Assembly (NCBI GenBank): GCA_023387375.1
Contig: JAEWIE010000003.1
Coordinates: 12,547 to 76,546 of the forward strand
Source: Bacteroidota bacterium
GTDB lineage: Bacteria > Bacteroidota > Bacteroidia > Flavobacteriales > Weeksellaceae
DNA: 64,000 bases
Direction: 5' to 3'
Positions 53,897 to 61,155 of this stretch are shown piece by piece (the stretch's first letter is position 1; every line of letters begins with the position of its first letter). Below the pieces are notes generated by a model, which was not told where the DNA came from, did not search any database, and was given only the letters and a program-made list of their open reading frames with translations. The position numbers and the translations under genes were made by a program.

Positions 53897-54148
53897 ATGA
53901 CTCCACTCGAAAATCTTTCCGAAAAGACTGCTCAGGAGCTCATTTCTGAGAGAGCAAAAGTGAAGACAACGATCGCTTCGAACGCGGTTATTGTTGGTAT
54001 TTTGACTATCATTGCGATTTACAGCAGCTATACCAAAGGTCTAAGTATTCTTACGTTTTTCCCCCTCTTTTTCATTCCGATGTTTTTCAAAAAAGCAGCA
54101 GCGATAAAAGCCATTAACAAAGAACTTGAAAAGCGTGCTAATCACTAA
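53897..54148 (+). CDS. Small membrane protein of unknown function
   Basis: The 83-residue protein begins with a helical, charged stretch, then two membrane helices (ASNAVIVGILTIIAIYSSY; LSILTFFPLFFIPMFF) and a basic tail. No family recognised with confidence. It follows the glycosyltransferase by 13 bases and is the last gene of the run before a terminator. Confidence 0.65.
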   Translation: MTPLENLSEKTAQELISERAKVKTTIASNAVIVGILTIIAIYSSYTKGLSILTFFPLFFIPMFFKKAAAIKAINKELEKRANH

Positions 54149-54206
54149 GACTGAGCGCTTGGTGAAATCTCTCATTTAAGCCAGACTTACCTCTCAACTT
54201 CAAACA

Positions 54207-54242
54207 AAAAGTCCGTTTTGACCAAGGGTAAAACGGACTTTT
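54207..54242 (+). terminator. Probably bidirectional terminator between converging genes
   Basis: A perfect 13-bp stem AAAAGTCCGTTTT/AAAACGGACTTTT with a 10-base loop. T and A runs in the arms let it serve both the plus-strand operon and the converging cysteine synthase gene. Confidence 0.9.
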
Positions 54243-54289
54243 ATTATCTAATGGATCGTATACAATACGATCGAAAAGTTTCTAAAGGA

Positions 54290-55270
54290 TTACAACCATC
54301 CCATTTCTTCCATCCACTCGTCATTGTAGATTTTCCCTACATAACGCGAACCGTGGTCGTGAAGAAGCACGACAACCACATCGTCTTTCGAAAAACGATC
54401 TTTCATTTGAACAAGGGCGGCAATAGCGCTTCCAGCGGAATATCCACAGAAGATTCCTTCTTCTTTTGCAAGCTTTCTTGCGTAGATCGCTCCGTCTTTG
54501 TCCGTTACTTTCTCGAAATGGTCAATGACGCTCATGTCGTAATTTTCAGGAATAATATCCTCTCCAATTCCTTCGGTAATGTAACTATAGGCATTCTCTG
54601 GATGAATTTCGCCCGTTTCATGATATTCTTTAAGGATAGACCCATAGGTATCCACTCCGATTACTTTCACATTCGGATTCTTTTCTTTGAAGAACTTACC
54701 ACATCCGGTTACAGTTCCTCCTGTACCTGCGCCTGCAATAAAATGGGTAAGCTTCCCTTCGGTTTGTTCCCAAATTTCAGGGGCGGTGGACTCATAATGT
54801 GCTTGGCGGTTAGAAAGGTTGTCGTACTGGTTTACGTACCAGCCATCCTTGGTTTCCTCAGCTAGGCGCTTGGAAACCGAATAATAAGAACGAGGATCGG
54901 TAGGTTTCACATCGGTAGGACAAACAATAACCTCCGCTCCAAGAGCTCTAAGGATATCGCATTTTTCTTTGGACTGCTTGGAATTGGTGACAAAAATACA
55001 TTTGTATCCTTTCACAATAGCGGCAAGGGCAAGTCCCATTCCCGTATTTCCTGAGGTTCCTTCAATAATGGTTCCTCCCTTTTTTAATCGTCCGTCTTTT
55101 TCCGCGTCCTCAATCATCTTTAAAGCCATACGGTCTTTGACTGAATTCCCAGGATTAAAGGTTTCCACTTTGGCAAGGACTAGGGCTGGAAAATCTTCTC
55201 CTAGCACTTTGTTCAATTTCACAAGTGGGGTATTCCCGATGGTCTCGAGAATCGTATTTGCATACTTCAT
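54290..55270 (-). CDS. PLP-dependent cysteine synthase/cystathionine beta-synthase
   Basis: The 326-residue fold-type II PLP enzyme has ILETIGNTPLVKLNK, lysine K45 in NPGNSVKDRM (Schiff base), TSGNTGMGLA, and the phosphate loop GAGTGGTVTG. The C-terminal GSRYVGKIYNDEWMEEMG resembles the end of the catalytic core of cystathionine beta-synthase more than CysK. It makes cysteine from O-acetylserine and sulfide or cystathionine from serine and homocysteine; I cannot decide which. The start is the ATG at 55270, with a promoter box 30 bases upstream. Confidence 0.9.
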   Translation of the reverse strand: MKYANTILETIGNTPLVKLNKVLGEDFPALVLAKVETFNPGNSVKDRMALKMIEDAEKDGRLKKGGTIIEGTSGNTGMGLALAAIVKGYKCIFVTNSKQSKEKCDILRALGAEVIVCPTDVKPTDPRSYYSVSKRLAEETKDGWYVNQYDNLSNRQAHYESTAPEIWEQTEGKLTHFIAGAGTGGTVTGCGKFFKEKNPNVKVIGVDTYGSILKEYHETGEIHPENAYSYITEGIGEDIIPENYDMSVIDHFEKVTDKDGAIYARKLAKEEGIFCGYSAGSAIAALVQMKDRFSKDDVVVVLLHDHGSRYVGKIYNDEWMEEMGWL

Positions 55271-55300
55271 AAGGTAGTTTCTACTAGAATTTAAGTGGTG

Positions 55301-55308
55301 CAAAGATA
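55301..55308 (-). promoter_or_regulatory. -7 promoter element of the cysteine synthase gene
   Basis: On the minus strand this reads TATCTTTG, 30 bases before the ATG. It separates this gene from the permease gene upstream. Confidence 0.5.
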
Positions 55309-55319
55309 CAACTTTCCCT

Positions 55320-56549
55320 TTAGTTGTATTTGATGGAGCGTACAGGAGAAATCTTGGAAATAAGGATACTTGGTAAAACAAGTGAAAGTGCAGAAATCAA
55401 AAGGATCCCTGCTGAAATTCCCACTATATAAAGCGGATTTAAATCCACAGGAACCTGACTTACGTAGTAATTCTCAGGATTGAGAGAGATAATTCCAAAG
55501 TACTTTTGAAGCAGCAAAAATCCAATTCCGATCGCATTTCCTACGATGAGTCCTGGAATCATAATAAGAAGCGTATAGTTAATGAAGATCATTCTCACCT
55601 GTGCATTGCTCGCTCCAAGGGTTTTCAAAAGTCCAATCGACTGCGTTCTTTCAATAATTAAAATAAGAAGCACCATAATAATATTAATAACCACTACGGT
55701 CAGCATGATGGTGATAATAAGTGCAATGTTGACATCAAAGATATTAATCCAATCCACGATTTTGGGATACTTAGAGGTCACTTTTTCCGCTCTATTTCCT
55801 GCGCCGACATGCGCAGCGACCGAAGGAAATACCTCATCCAAATCGTTATTGTCGTCTAAAAAGACCTCATATCCCCCTACATCGGTGGGACTCAAATCTT
55901 GAATTCTTCTGGCGTGATTGATCCCTCCGAGGACAAACAAATCGTCAATCATTTTGATATCTGTTTTGTAAAGTCCAGAAATTTTGAATTTTCGGTAGAT
56001 AGGATTCTGATCTGCTTTTGCGAAAATAGAAACAATGCTATCTCCAACTGATTTCTGCAAATCCTTAGCTAGCTTTTCAGAAAGCACTACTTCGTTTGAA
56101 AATCCGTCTTCCGTTATAATTGGGGTTTTACCTACAGTAAGGAATTGTTTAAAACGCTCATGGTCAAAATCCTTTCCGATTCCTTTAAAAATAATTCCTG
56201 CAAAATTTTGCTCCGTGCGCATTATGCCGCTCACGGTGACAAACTTTTGCACCTTCGTGACATGCGGGCTCGCTTGTATTGCTTTTAAATCCAGATTCGC
56301 GGAATTTAAAACAGAGGAATTGTAAGAACTACTACTTTGTTCGTTTTTGATTTCAATAGCACCGGCAAAATCCGACATTCTATTTTTAATCGCATTCTTA
56401 GATCCAATGCCTGTAGAGACTGTAATTAAAGAGACAATAATGCCAAGGGCCACAGAGAGTCGACCAATGAAAATGATCGTCTGTGAGAGATTATTTTTGC
56501 TATCTTTGGAGAACGCAATTTTCTGCGAGAAATAGAAAGGAAACTTCAC
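55320..56549 (-). CDS. FtsX-like ABC transporter permease (LolC/E-like)
   Basis: The 409-residue protein has the LolC/LolE plan: one N-terminal helix (VALGIIVSLITVSTGIG), a large periplasmic domain (about 45-265), then three helices (NIALIITIMLTVVVINIIMV; FINYTLLIMIPGLIVGNAI; LYIVGISAGILLISALS). The coupling loop ERTQSIGLLKTLGASNAQV is characteristic. It may release lipoproteins from the inner membrane. No ATPase gene is adjacent. The start is GTG (56547-56549), two bases from the divergent muramidase ATG. Confidence 0.9.
   Translation of the reverse strand: MKFPFYFSQKIAFSKDSKNNLSQTIIFIGRLSVALGIIVSLITVSTGIGSKNAIKNRMSDFAGAIEIKNEQSSSSYNSSVLNSANLDLKAIQASPHVTKVQKFVTVSGIMRTEQNFAGIIFKGIGKDFDHERFKQFLTVGKTPIITEDGFSNEVVLSEKLAKDLQKSVGDSIVSIFAKADQNPIYRKFKISGLYKTDIKMIDDLFVLGGINHARRIQDLSPTDVGGYEVFLDDNNDLDEVFPSVAAHVGAGNRAEKVTSKYPKIVDWINIFDVNIALIITIMLTVVVINIIMVLLILIIERTQSIGLLKTLGASNAQVRMIFINYTLLIMIPGLIVGNAIGIGFLLLQKYFGIISLNPENYYVSQVPVDLNPLYIVGISAGILLISALSLVLPSILISKISPVRSIKYN
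56501..56508 (+). promoter_or_regulatory. -7 promoter element of the NamZ-like gene, inside the permease gene
   Basis: TATCTTTG, 43 bases before the ATG at 56552; a second match TATTTTTG at 56492-56499. Both lie in the first codons of the opposite-strand permease gene. Confidence 0.5.
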
Positions 56550-56551
56550 CT

Positions 56552-57748
56552 ATGAATTTTAGCCTCAAAATTAAAACTTTAGTTCTTACAAGCCTAATTT
56601 TTTACGCAGCAATCGCCCTATTTTCGGCGCAGCCCCCTGCAAAGGAATGCTTTAAAGCAGGCGCCGACCGACCGGAGCTTTATTTGCCTTTAATAGAAGG
56701 CAAATCGATTGCCGTGGTCACAAACCAAACGGGACTCTTAGAAGATGGGCAACATTTAGTGGATTTTCTTATTTCGAAAAACATCAAAATCAAACACATC
56801 TTTGCCCCTGAACATGGGTTCCGAGGAGACGCTGACGCGGGCGCCGTAGTGAAAAATGGAGTGGATACGAAAACAGGACTCCCTGTTCTCTCGCTCTACG
56901 GAAGTGGCAAAAAACCTTCCGCTGCGCAACTTGCAGGTGTGGATCTTATTTTGTTTGATATTCAAGACGTAGGCGTTCGTTTCTATACGTACATTTCGAC
57001 GCTAGCCTACGTTCTTGAAGCGGCCGCCGAACAAAATGTAGGCGTCATCGTTTTAGACCGTCCTAATCCTCACGACGGATATATAGACGGGCCTATTTTA
57101 GAGACTAAATTTTCAAGTTTTGTAGGCCTTCATCCTGTTCCTGTAGTCTACGGACTTACCATTGGAGAATATGGAAAAATGACCATTGAAGAAGGATGGC
57201 TTAAAAACGGGGTGAAACCGTCTTATACGCTTATTCCTATGCTTGGCTACCATAAAAAACAGCGCTATCCGATGAGAGTAAAACCCTCTCCTAACTTACC
57301 CACAGACCAGGCCATTAACCTTTATCCTTCCCTGTGCTTCTTTGAAGGCACGCAGGTATCTGTAGGAAGAGGAACGGATCTTCCTTTTGAAATCTATGGA
57401 AGCCCATGGACGCCTTCGCTTCCCTACAGCTTTACCCCAAGCCCTAAGCCTGGGGCAAGCGACCCTTTTCTAAATGGACAAAAAAGCTATGGAGAAAACC
57501 TCTCGCTTGAACCTTCAGATTTAAGGAAACTCAATCTTTCTTACCTTTTAAAGGCGTACAAAGCGTATAAGAATCCGAGTCAGAATTTCTTTTTGAAGAA
57601 TCTATTCTTTGATAAATTAGCGGGCACCGACAAACTAAGAAAGCAAATCATCGCCGGAAAATCTGAATCCGAGATTCGAGAATCGTGGCAAAAAGGACTC
57701 ATTTCGTTTGAGGCCATTCGCAGCAAATACATTATTTACCCGAACTAA
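56552..57748 (+). CDS. DUF1343 protein, probable exo-beta-N-acetylmuramidase
   Basis: DUF1343 includes NamZ, which releases terminal N-acetylmuramic acid from peptidoglycan fragments. The 398-residue protein has a signal peptide (ALFSAQ), IAVVTNQTGLLEDGQH, FAPEHGFRGDADAG, the signature DIQDVGVRFYTYISTLAYVLE, partly quoted, VLDRPNPHDG and FFEGTQVSVGRGTDLPFE. All family landmarks are there at normal length. It likely acts in the periplasm in cell-wall recycling. I chose the ATG at 56552, which opens the signal peptide. Its stop shares CTAA with the next gene. Confidence 0.9.
   Translation: MNFSLKIKTLVLTSLIFYAAIALFSAQPPAKECFKAGADRPELYLPLIEGKSIAVVTNQTGLLEDGQHLVDFLISKNIKIKHIFAPEHGFRGDADAGAVVKNGVDTKTGLPVLSLYGSGKKPSAAQLAGVDLILFDIQDVGVRFYTYISTLAYVLEAAAEQNVGVIVLDRPNPHDGYIDGPILETKFSSFVGLHPVPVVYGLTIGEYGKMTIEEGWLKNGVKPSYTLIPMLGYHKKQRYPMRVKPSPNLPTDQAINLYPSLCFFEGTQVSVGRGTDLPFEIYGSPWTPSLPYSFTPSPKPGASDPFLNGQKSYGENLSLEPSDLRKLNLSYLLKAYKAYKNPSQNFFLKNLFFDKLAGTDKLRKQIIAGKSESEIRESWQKGLISFEAIRSKYIIYPN
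56566..56573 (-). promoter_or_regulatory. -7 promoter element of the permease, inside the NamZ-like gene
   Basis: On the minus strand this reads TAATTTTG, 16 bases before the GTG start of the permease, and lies within codons 5-8 of the opposite gene. Confidence 0.45.
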
Positions 57749-57951
57749 TCGAAAGGCTCAGGCTTATTTTTGTCATCCTTGTTTTTGTAAAGGATAAACA
57801 TTCCAATGGAGAGTCCAATCACGCCTGCCGCGCCGTTTAGAAGGGCGCGAGAGAGTCTATCTTCCGCTTCACTTCCAATGTAGTTCATCCCAAAGATTAG
57901 GGCAAACGTCAGAATTGAAAATATAATGTGTGCTTTTCCAAATAGTTTCAT
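57745..57951 (-). CDS. Small membrane protein of unknown function
   Basis: The 68-residue protein has two hydrophobic helices (AHIIFSILTFALIFGMNYIG; AAGVIGLSIGMFILY) and a charged tail rich in Lys and Asp. It resembles the two-helix protein at 38728-38934 in size and plan but not obviously in sequence. It follows the DUF3575 gene after two bases; likely the end of that operon. Confidence 0.65.
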   Translation of the reverse strand: MKLFGKAHIIFSILTFALIFGMNYIGSEAEDRLSRALLNGAAGVIGLSIGMFILYKNKDDKNKPEPFD

Positions 57952-57953
57952 AA

Positions 57954-58544
57954 TTAGTTTAGTTTATAAGAGATCATAAGTCCTCCTCGGTACGGAAGCC
58001 ATTCTCCGCTTTTATTCCAATCTTTTGCTTTGTCGTAACGAATCCATTTGTCAGGTGGAACCTGCTCATAACCGTGGTACATACCTTGACTCGTTCCTCC
58101 TCCAATAAAGGCATCAAGATTCCATTTCTCATGAATCTGCCACTGATACCCAAGGGTACCCCCCACCATGAAATTAAAACCTCTTTGGAACTTATCAGTT
58201 CCGATGTAATTCCATTTGGTAAGGTCGTAAAGACCAAAACCGACATTTAATCCTAAGTAAAATCCGTCCATTGCGGATTTAAAATAATGTCTTCCCTCCA
58301 CATGCCCCATATAGATTTGCATATGGTTTCCCGCAAAGGATTTCCATGGGGAAATCAAAAAATCCGCCTGTAGCGTTTGTTTTGGAGAGATTTGGTACTC
58401 CGCACCTGCATTTAAAACTAAGGCAGGCGCGAAAAGTGCATTGCCTTTTAGATAGAGTTTGTGATCGTTTTGTTCTTCCTGCTGCGCAGAAAAACGAGTA
58501 GTTCCAAGTAGAAGAAGGCACGAGAGAATAGATAAGAATTTCAT
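57954..58544 (-). CDS. Outer-membrane beta-barrel protein (DUF3575)
   Basis: The 196-residue protein has a signal peptide (GTTRFSAQ) followed by a small beta-barrel. The run SPWKSFAGNHMQIYMGHVEG with RHYF and FYLGLNVGFGLYDLTKW fits DUF3575, and the end GGLMISYKLN is a typical barrel terminus. Function unknown. Its ATG overlaps the stop of the thioredoxin-like gene as TAATG. Confidence 0.85.
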   Translation of the reverse strand: MKFLSILSCLLLLGTTRFSAQQEEQNDHKLYLKGNALFAPALVLNAGAEYQISPKQTLQADFLISPWKSFAGNHMQIYMGHVEGRHYFKSAMDGFYLGLNVGFGLYDLTKWNYIGTDKFQRGFNFMVGGTLGYQWQIHEKWNLDAFIGGGTSQGMYHGYEQVPPDKWIRYDKAKDWNKSGEWLPYRGGLMISYKLN

Positions 58545-59719
58545 TAACTTTTTTCAAGTTCACTTATTAATTCTTGCACTTGAGAAGGATCTCTTCCTTC
58601 TTTCTTGAAAAGGGCAAGGGCCCGAGTTGCATTATGGCTTGCAAGCTCAAGATGACCTAATTTCTGGTGCAAAAGCGCCAGAAGATAGGTGTTTTCTGTG
58701 CGAGCCTCTCTTTCAATGGACTCTTCTGCCCAATGAACCGCCTGACAAAGGGCCTTAGGATCTTGAACGTGTTTCCAGAACAAATAGCATGCCTCGTCTA
58801 ACACGGAACTCTCAATTTCCTTTCCTTCTCGAAGATAGTTTTTCGCCGCATGTTGATATTTATCAAAATCACCCACAGAGGGGTAAAAATTCATAGCCAA
58901 TCGGTGCAGCTCTAGGTTTCCTTTTTCAGGTCCTAAAAGCTTCACAGCACCCTTCAAAAAAAGAGATTCGTCCAAAATCCCCTTTTCCATATCCATCGCC
59001 GACCTAGCGAGTGTGTTAAGCCGTATTCTTTGTTCGTAAGAATCGTATATATCGCGTGGCAATAGCTCCAAAATGGCTTTTTTGTTCTTTTCAAACACAT
59101 GGAATGTGTGATCACTTGTAGATTCAATAAAAGAAAGTAAAAGCGCTATTTCTTCATGATTGTAAGGGCCTACAGCCTTTAGGTGAAAATAGCGATTCAC
59201 CACTTTTTTTGCAAATTCAGGCTCAGTACTAAAGTACTTTTTGCTGGTCTCCATTAAAAAAGTAAGATCCTTTTCCCCTTTTTCAAAGCGAACCTTCGCG
59301 CTGCCTTGTTTCTTCTGATCAAGTGCCTTTTGTCCTAGCTTAATCAAGGCTTCTTTATTTAGATACCCGTATCCTCGTAGAAGGACCTCCCCGTCTGAAT
59401 CTAAGAATAGATAATGCGGAAACGTGTTCACTCCATAGATCTCGGCGAGCTCTTTCCCCTCGCCTTTCTCCATGTCTATATGGGTATTTATGAAATTTGA
59501 ATTGTAAAACTCTCCCACCTCCTTGTCTGGAAAGACGTTCTTCTCCATGAGCTTACAGGGTCCACACCATACGGCGTAGGCATCAATAAAAATGAGCTTA
59601 TCTTTTTGATCTGCCTCTTTTAACAGCTCGGAAAACGAAGAATCCTGAAATACGATTCCTTCATTAGCATAGCCTAGAACGCTCACAAAAAACACCACAA
59701 GTAAGACTATTCTTTTCAT
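58544..59719 (-). CDS. Thioredoxin-fold protein with helical repeat domain
   Basis: The 391-residue secreted protein has a signal peptide (FFVSVLGYANE), a thioredoxin domain with active site WCGPC (C52 and C55) preceded by LIFIDAYAV, and cis-Pro region NTFPHYLFLDSDG. After about residue 140 comes a long alpha-helical region that may hold TPR-like repeats. The role is probably periplasmic disulfide reduction or a related redox task. I start at the ATG at 59719; an upstream in-frame start adds eight residues that break the signal peptide. Confidence 0.85.
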   Translation of the reverse strand: MKRIVLLVVFFVSVLGYANEGIVFQDSSFSELLKEADQKDKLIFIDAYAVWCGPCKLMEKNVFPDKEVGEFYNSNFINTHIDMEKGEGKELAEIYGVNTFPHYLFLDSDGEVLLRGYGYLNKEALIKLGQKALDQKKQGSAKVRFEKGEKDLTFLMETSKKYFSTEPEFAKKVVNRYFHLKAVGPYNHEEIALLLSFIESTSDHTFHVFEKNKKAILELLPRDIYDSYEQRIRLNTLARSAMDMEKGILDESLFLKGAVKLLGPEKGNLELHRLAMNFYPSVGDFDKYQHAAKNYLREGKEIESSVLDEACYLFWKHVQDPKALCQAVHWAEESIEREARTENTYLLALLHQKLGHLELASHNATRALALFKKEGRDPSQVQELISELEKS

Positions 59720-59953
59720 ATTTCTACTGCAACTTAAAATCAATTGACTAGGTAAATATACAGAAAAACCTTTCGATTAGACCCTATAAATTTACTGATT
59801 TTATTGCATGTTTTAGATAATTACGTAACAAAAGCAAAATTAGACCCTTACAGAGTATTTAAATTCATCTTCTAACCACAATTTATTCCTTTTTAATAGG
59901 AAGAATACAGATAAACACGCAAACATGGAAATTATATAAGAGCTCGAACTCTC

Positions 59954-59961
59954 TAATTTTG
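59954..59961 (+). promoter_or_regulatory. -7 promoter element of the two-component pair
   Basis: TAATTTTG, 41 bases before the ATG at 60003. The predicted transcript start is close to an in-frame TTG at 59967, which makes that TTG a poor start. Confidence 0.5.
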
Positions 59962-60002
59962 CTATATTGCATCATCTAAAAACCGATAATCGTTTTGAAC
60001 GC

Positions 60003-61115
60003 ATGATTCTTATAGTTGACGACTCACCACAGAACATCATATCGTTAAAAAAAGTACTCGAAAAAAATAATTTCGCAGTCGATACCGCTAGTTCTGGAAA
60101 AGAGGCCCTTCGAAAAATTTTAAACAATTCCTACGTTTTAATTATCCTAGACGTTCAAATGCCAGAAATGGATGGTTTTGAAGTCGCGGAGACAATCTCT
60201 GGTTTTTCAAGGGCCAAAGAAACCGCCATTATTTTCCTTTCCGCGGCAAGCGCTAATGTCAATCTGATCACGAGAGGATATTCCTCAGGAGGACTAGACT
60301 ATATCACCAAGCCGGTGGACATGAACATTCTGCTTCTAAAAGTAAAAACTTTCTATCGTATTTATGAACAAAACAGAGCGCTTAATTTAATGCAAGACAC
60401 GCTTCGCGCGGAAATAGAGACTCGGAAAGACGCAGAAAGAAAAAAAGACGAGTTTATAAGCATTGCGAGTCATGAATTAAAAACTCCGATGACCAGCGTT
60501 AAAGGCTACATTCAGCTCATGGAAAGAAGCCTTTACAAAGGCGATATTGAAACCACTAAAGTAAGACTAACCAAAGTCCAGAATCAAATTGAAAAGCTAA
60601 ATCTTCTTATTGCAGATCTACTCGATATATCCAATATTGAAAGCGGAAGAATGCGCCTGAATCAAAATTACTTTTCGATGAGCGATTTGGTGGACCGCGT
60701 TCTCGACGTTATGCAGCCTTCGAACCCCCTGATTGAATTTCATCACGAAATACTTTACCGTGAACTCATCTATGGGGATGAAAACCGAATTGAACAGGTT
60801 ATAATTAATTTTTTGACCAATGCGATTAAATATGCGCCAGGTCAGACGCAGGTTATTATTAAAACCTATGAGAAAGATGGCCAAGTTTTCTTCTCCGTGC
60901 GTGACAAAGGAATTGGCATGAGCGAAGAGAATCGTCGAAATGTCTTTGAAAAATTCTATCGTATCGAAGAATCCTCGGAACGATTCCAAGGCCTTGGAAT
61001 CGGACTCTATATTTGCAAAGAAATCATCTATCGCCATGAAGGCACCATCGGAGTCAACTCTAAGCTAGGAGAAGGCTCTGAATTTTATTTTAGCATTCCT
61101 CTTAAGTCCATTTAA
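60003..61115 (+). CDS. Response-regulator receiver/histidine kinase protein
   Basis: The 370-residue cytoplasmic protein has a receiver domain first (1-120: D6-D7 acidic pair, phospho-acceptor D50 in ILDVQMPEMDGF, K103) and a histidine kinase after it: HisKA with H157 in ASHELKTPMTSVKG, then HATPase_c with N-box NRIEQVIINFLTNAIKY, G1 DKGIGM and G2 GLGIGLY. No DNA-binding output. This inverted order suits a relay step that receives phosphate and passes it on. The next gene, 40 bases downstream, is a large hybrid kinase and its likely partner. Confidence 0.93.
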   Translation: MILIVDDSPQNIISLKKVLEKNNFAVDTASSGKEALRKILNNSYVLIILDVQMPEMDGFEVAETISGFSRAKETAIIFLSAASANVNLITRGYSSGGLDYITKPVDMNILLLKVKTFYRIYEQNRALNLMQDTLRAEIETRKDAERKKDEFISIASHELKTPMTSVKGYIQLMERSLYKGDIETTKVRLTKVQNQIEKLNLLIADLLDISNIESGRMRLNQNYFSMSDLVDRVLDVMQPSNPLIEFHHEILYRELIYGDENRIEQVIINFLTNAIKYAPGQTQVIIKTYEKDGQVFFSVRDKGIGMSEENRRNVFEKFYRIEESSERFQGLGIGLYICKEIIYRHEGTIGVNSKLGEGSEFYFSIPLKSI

Positions 61116-61155
61116 ATCCCCCTACTGTTTAAAAAAGAGAAACTTTTAAAAGCTT

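Noticed and set aside
54218..54865. Plus-strand ORF of 215 codons antisense to the cysteine synthase gene
   Set aside because: It starts inside the terminator hairpin and runs opposite a clear enzyme gene; composition (many Phe, Ser, Arg) is that of a mirror frame.
60618..61037. Minus-strand ORF of 139 codons
   Set aside because: Antisense to the kinase domain of the receiver-kinase gene, with no family features.
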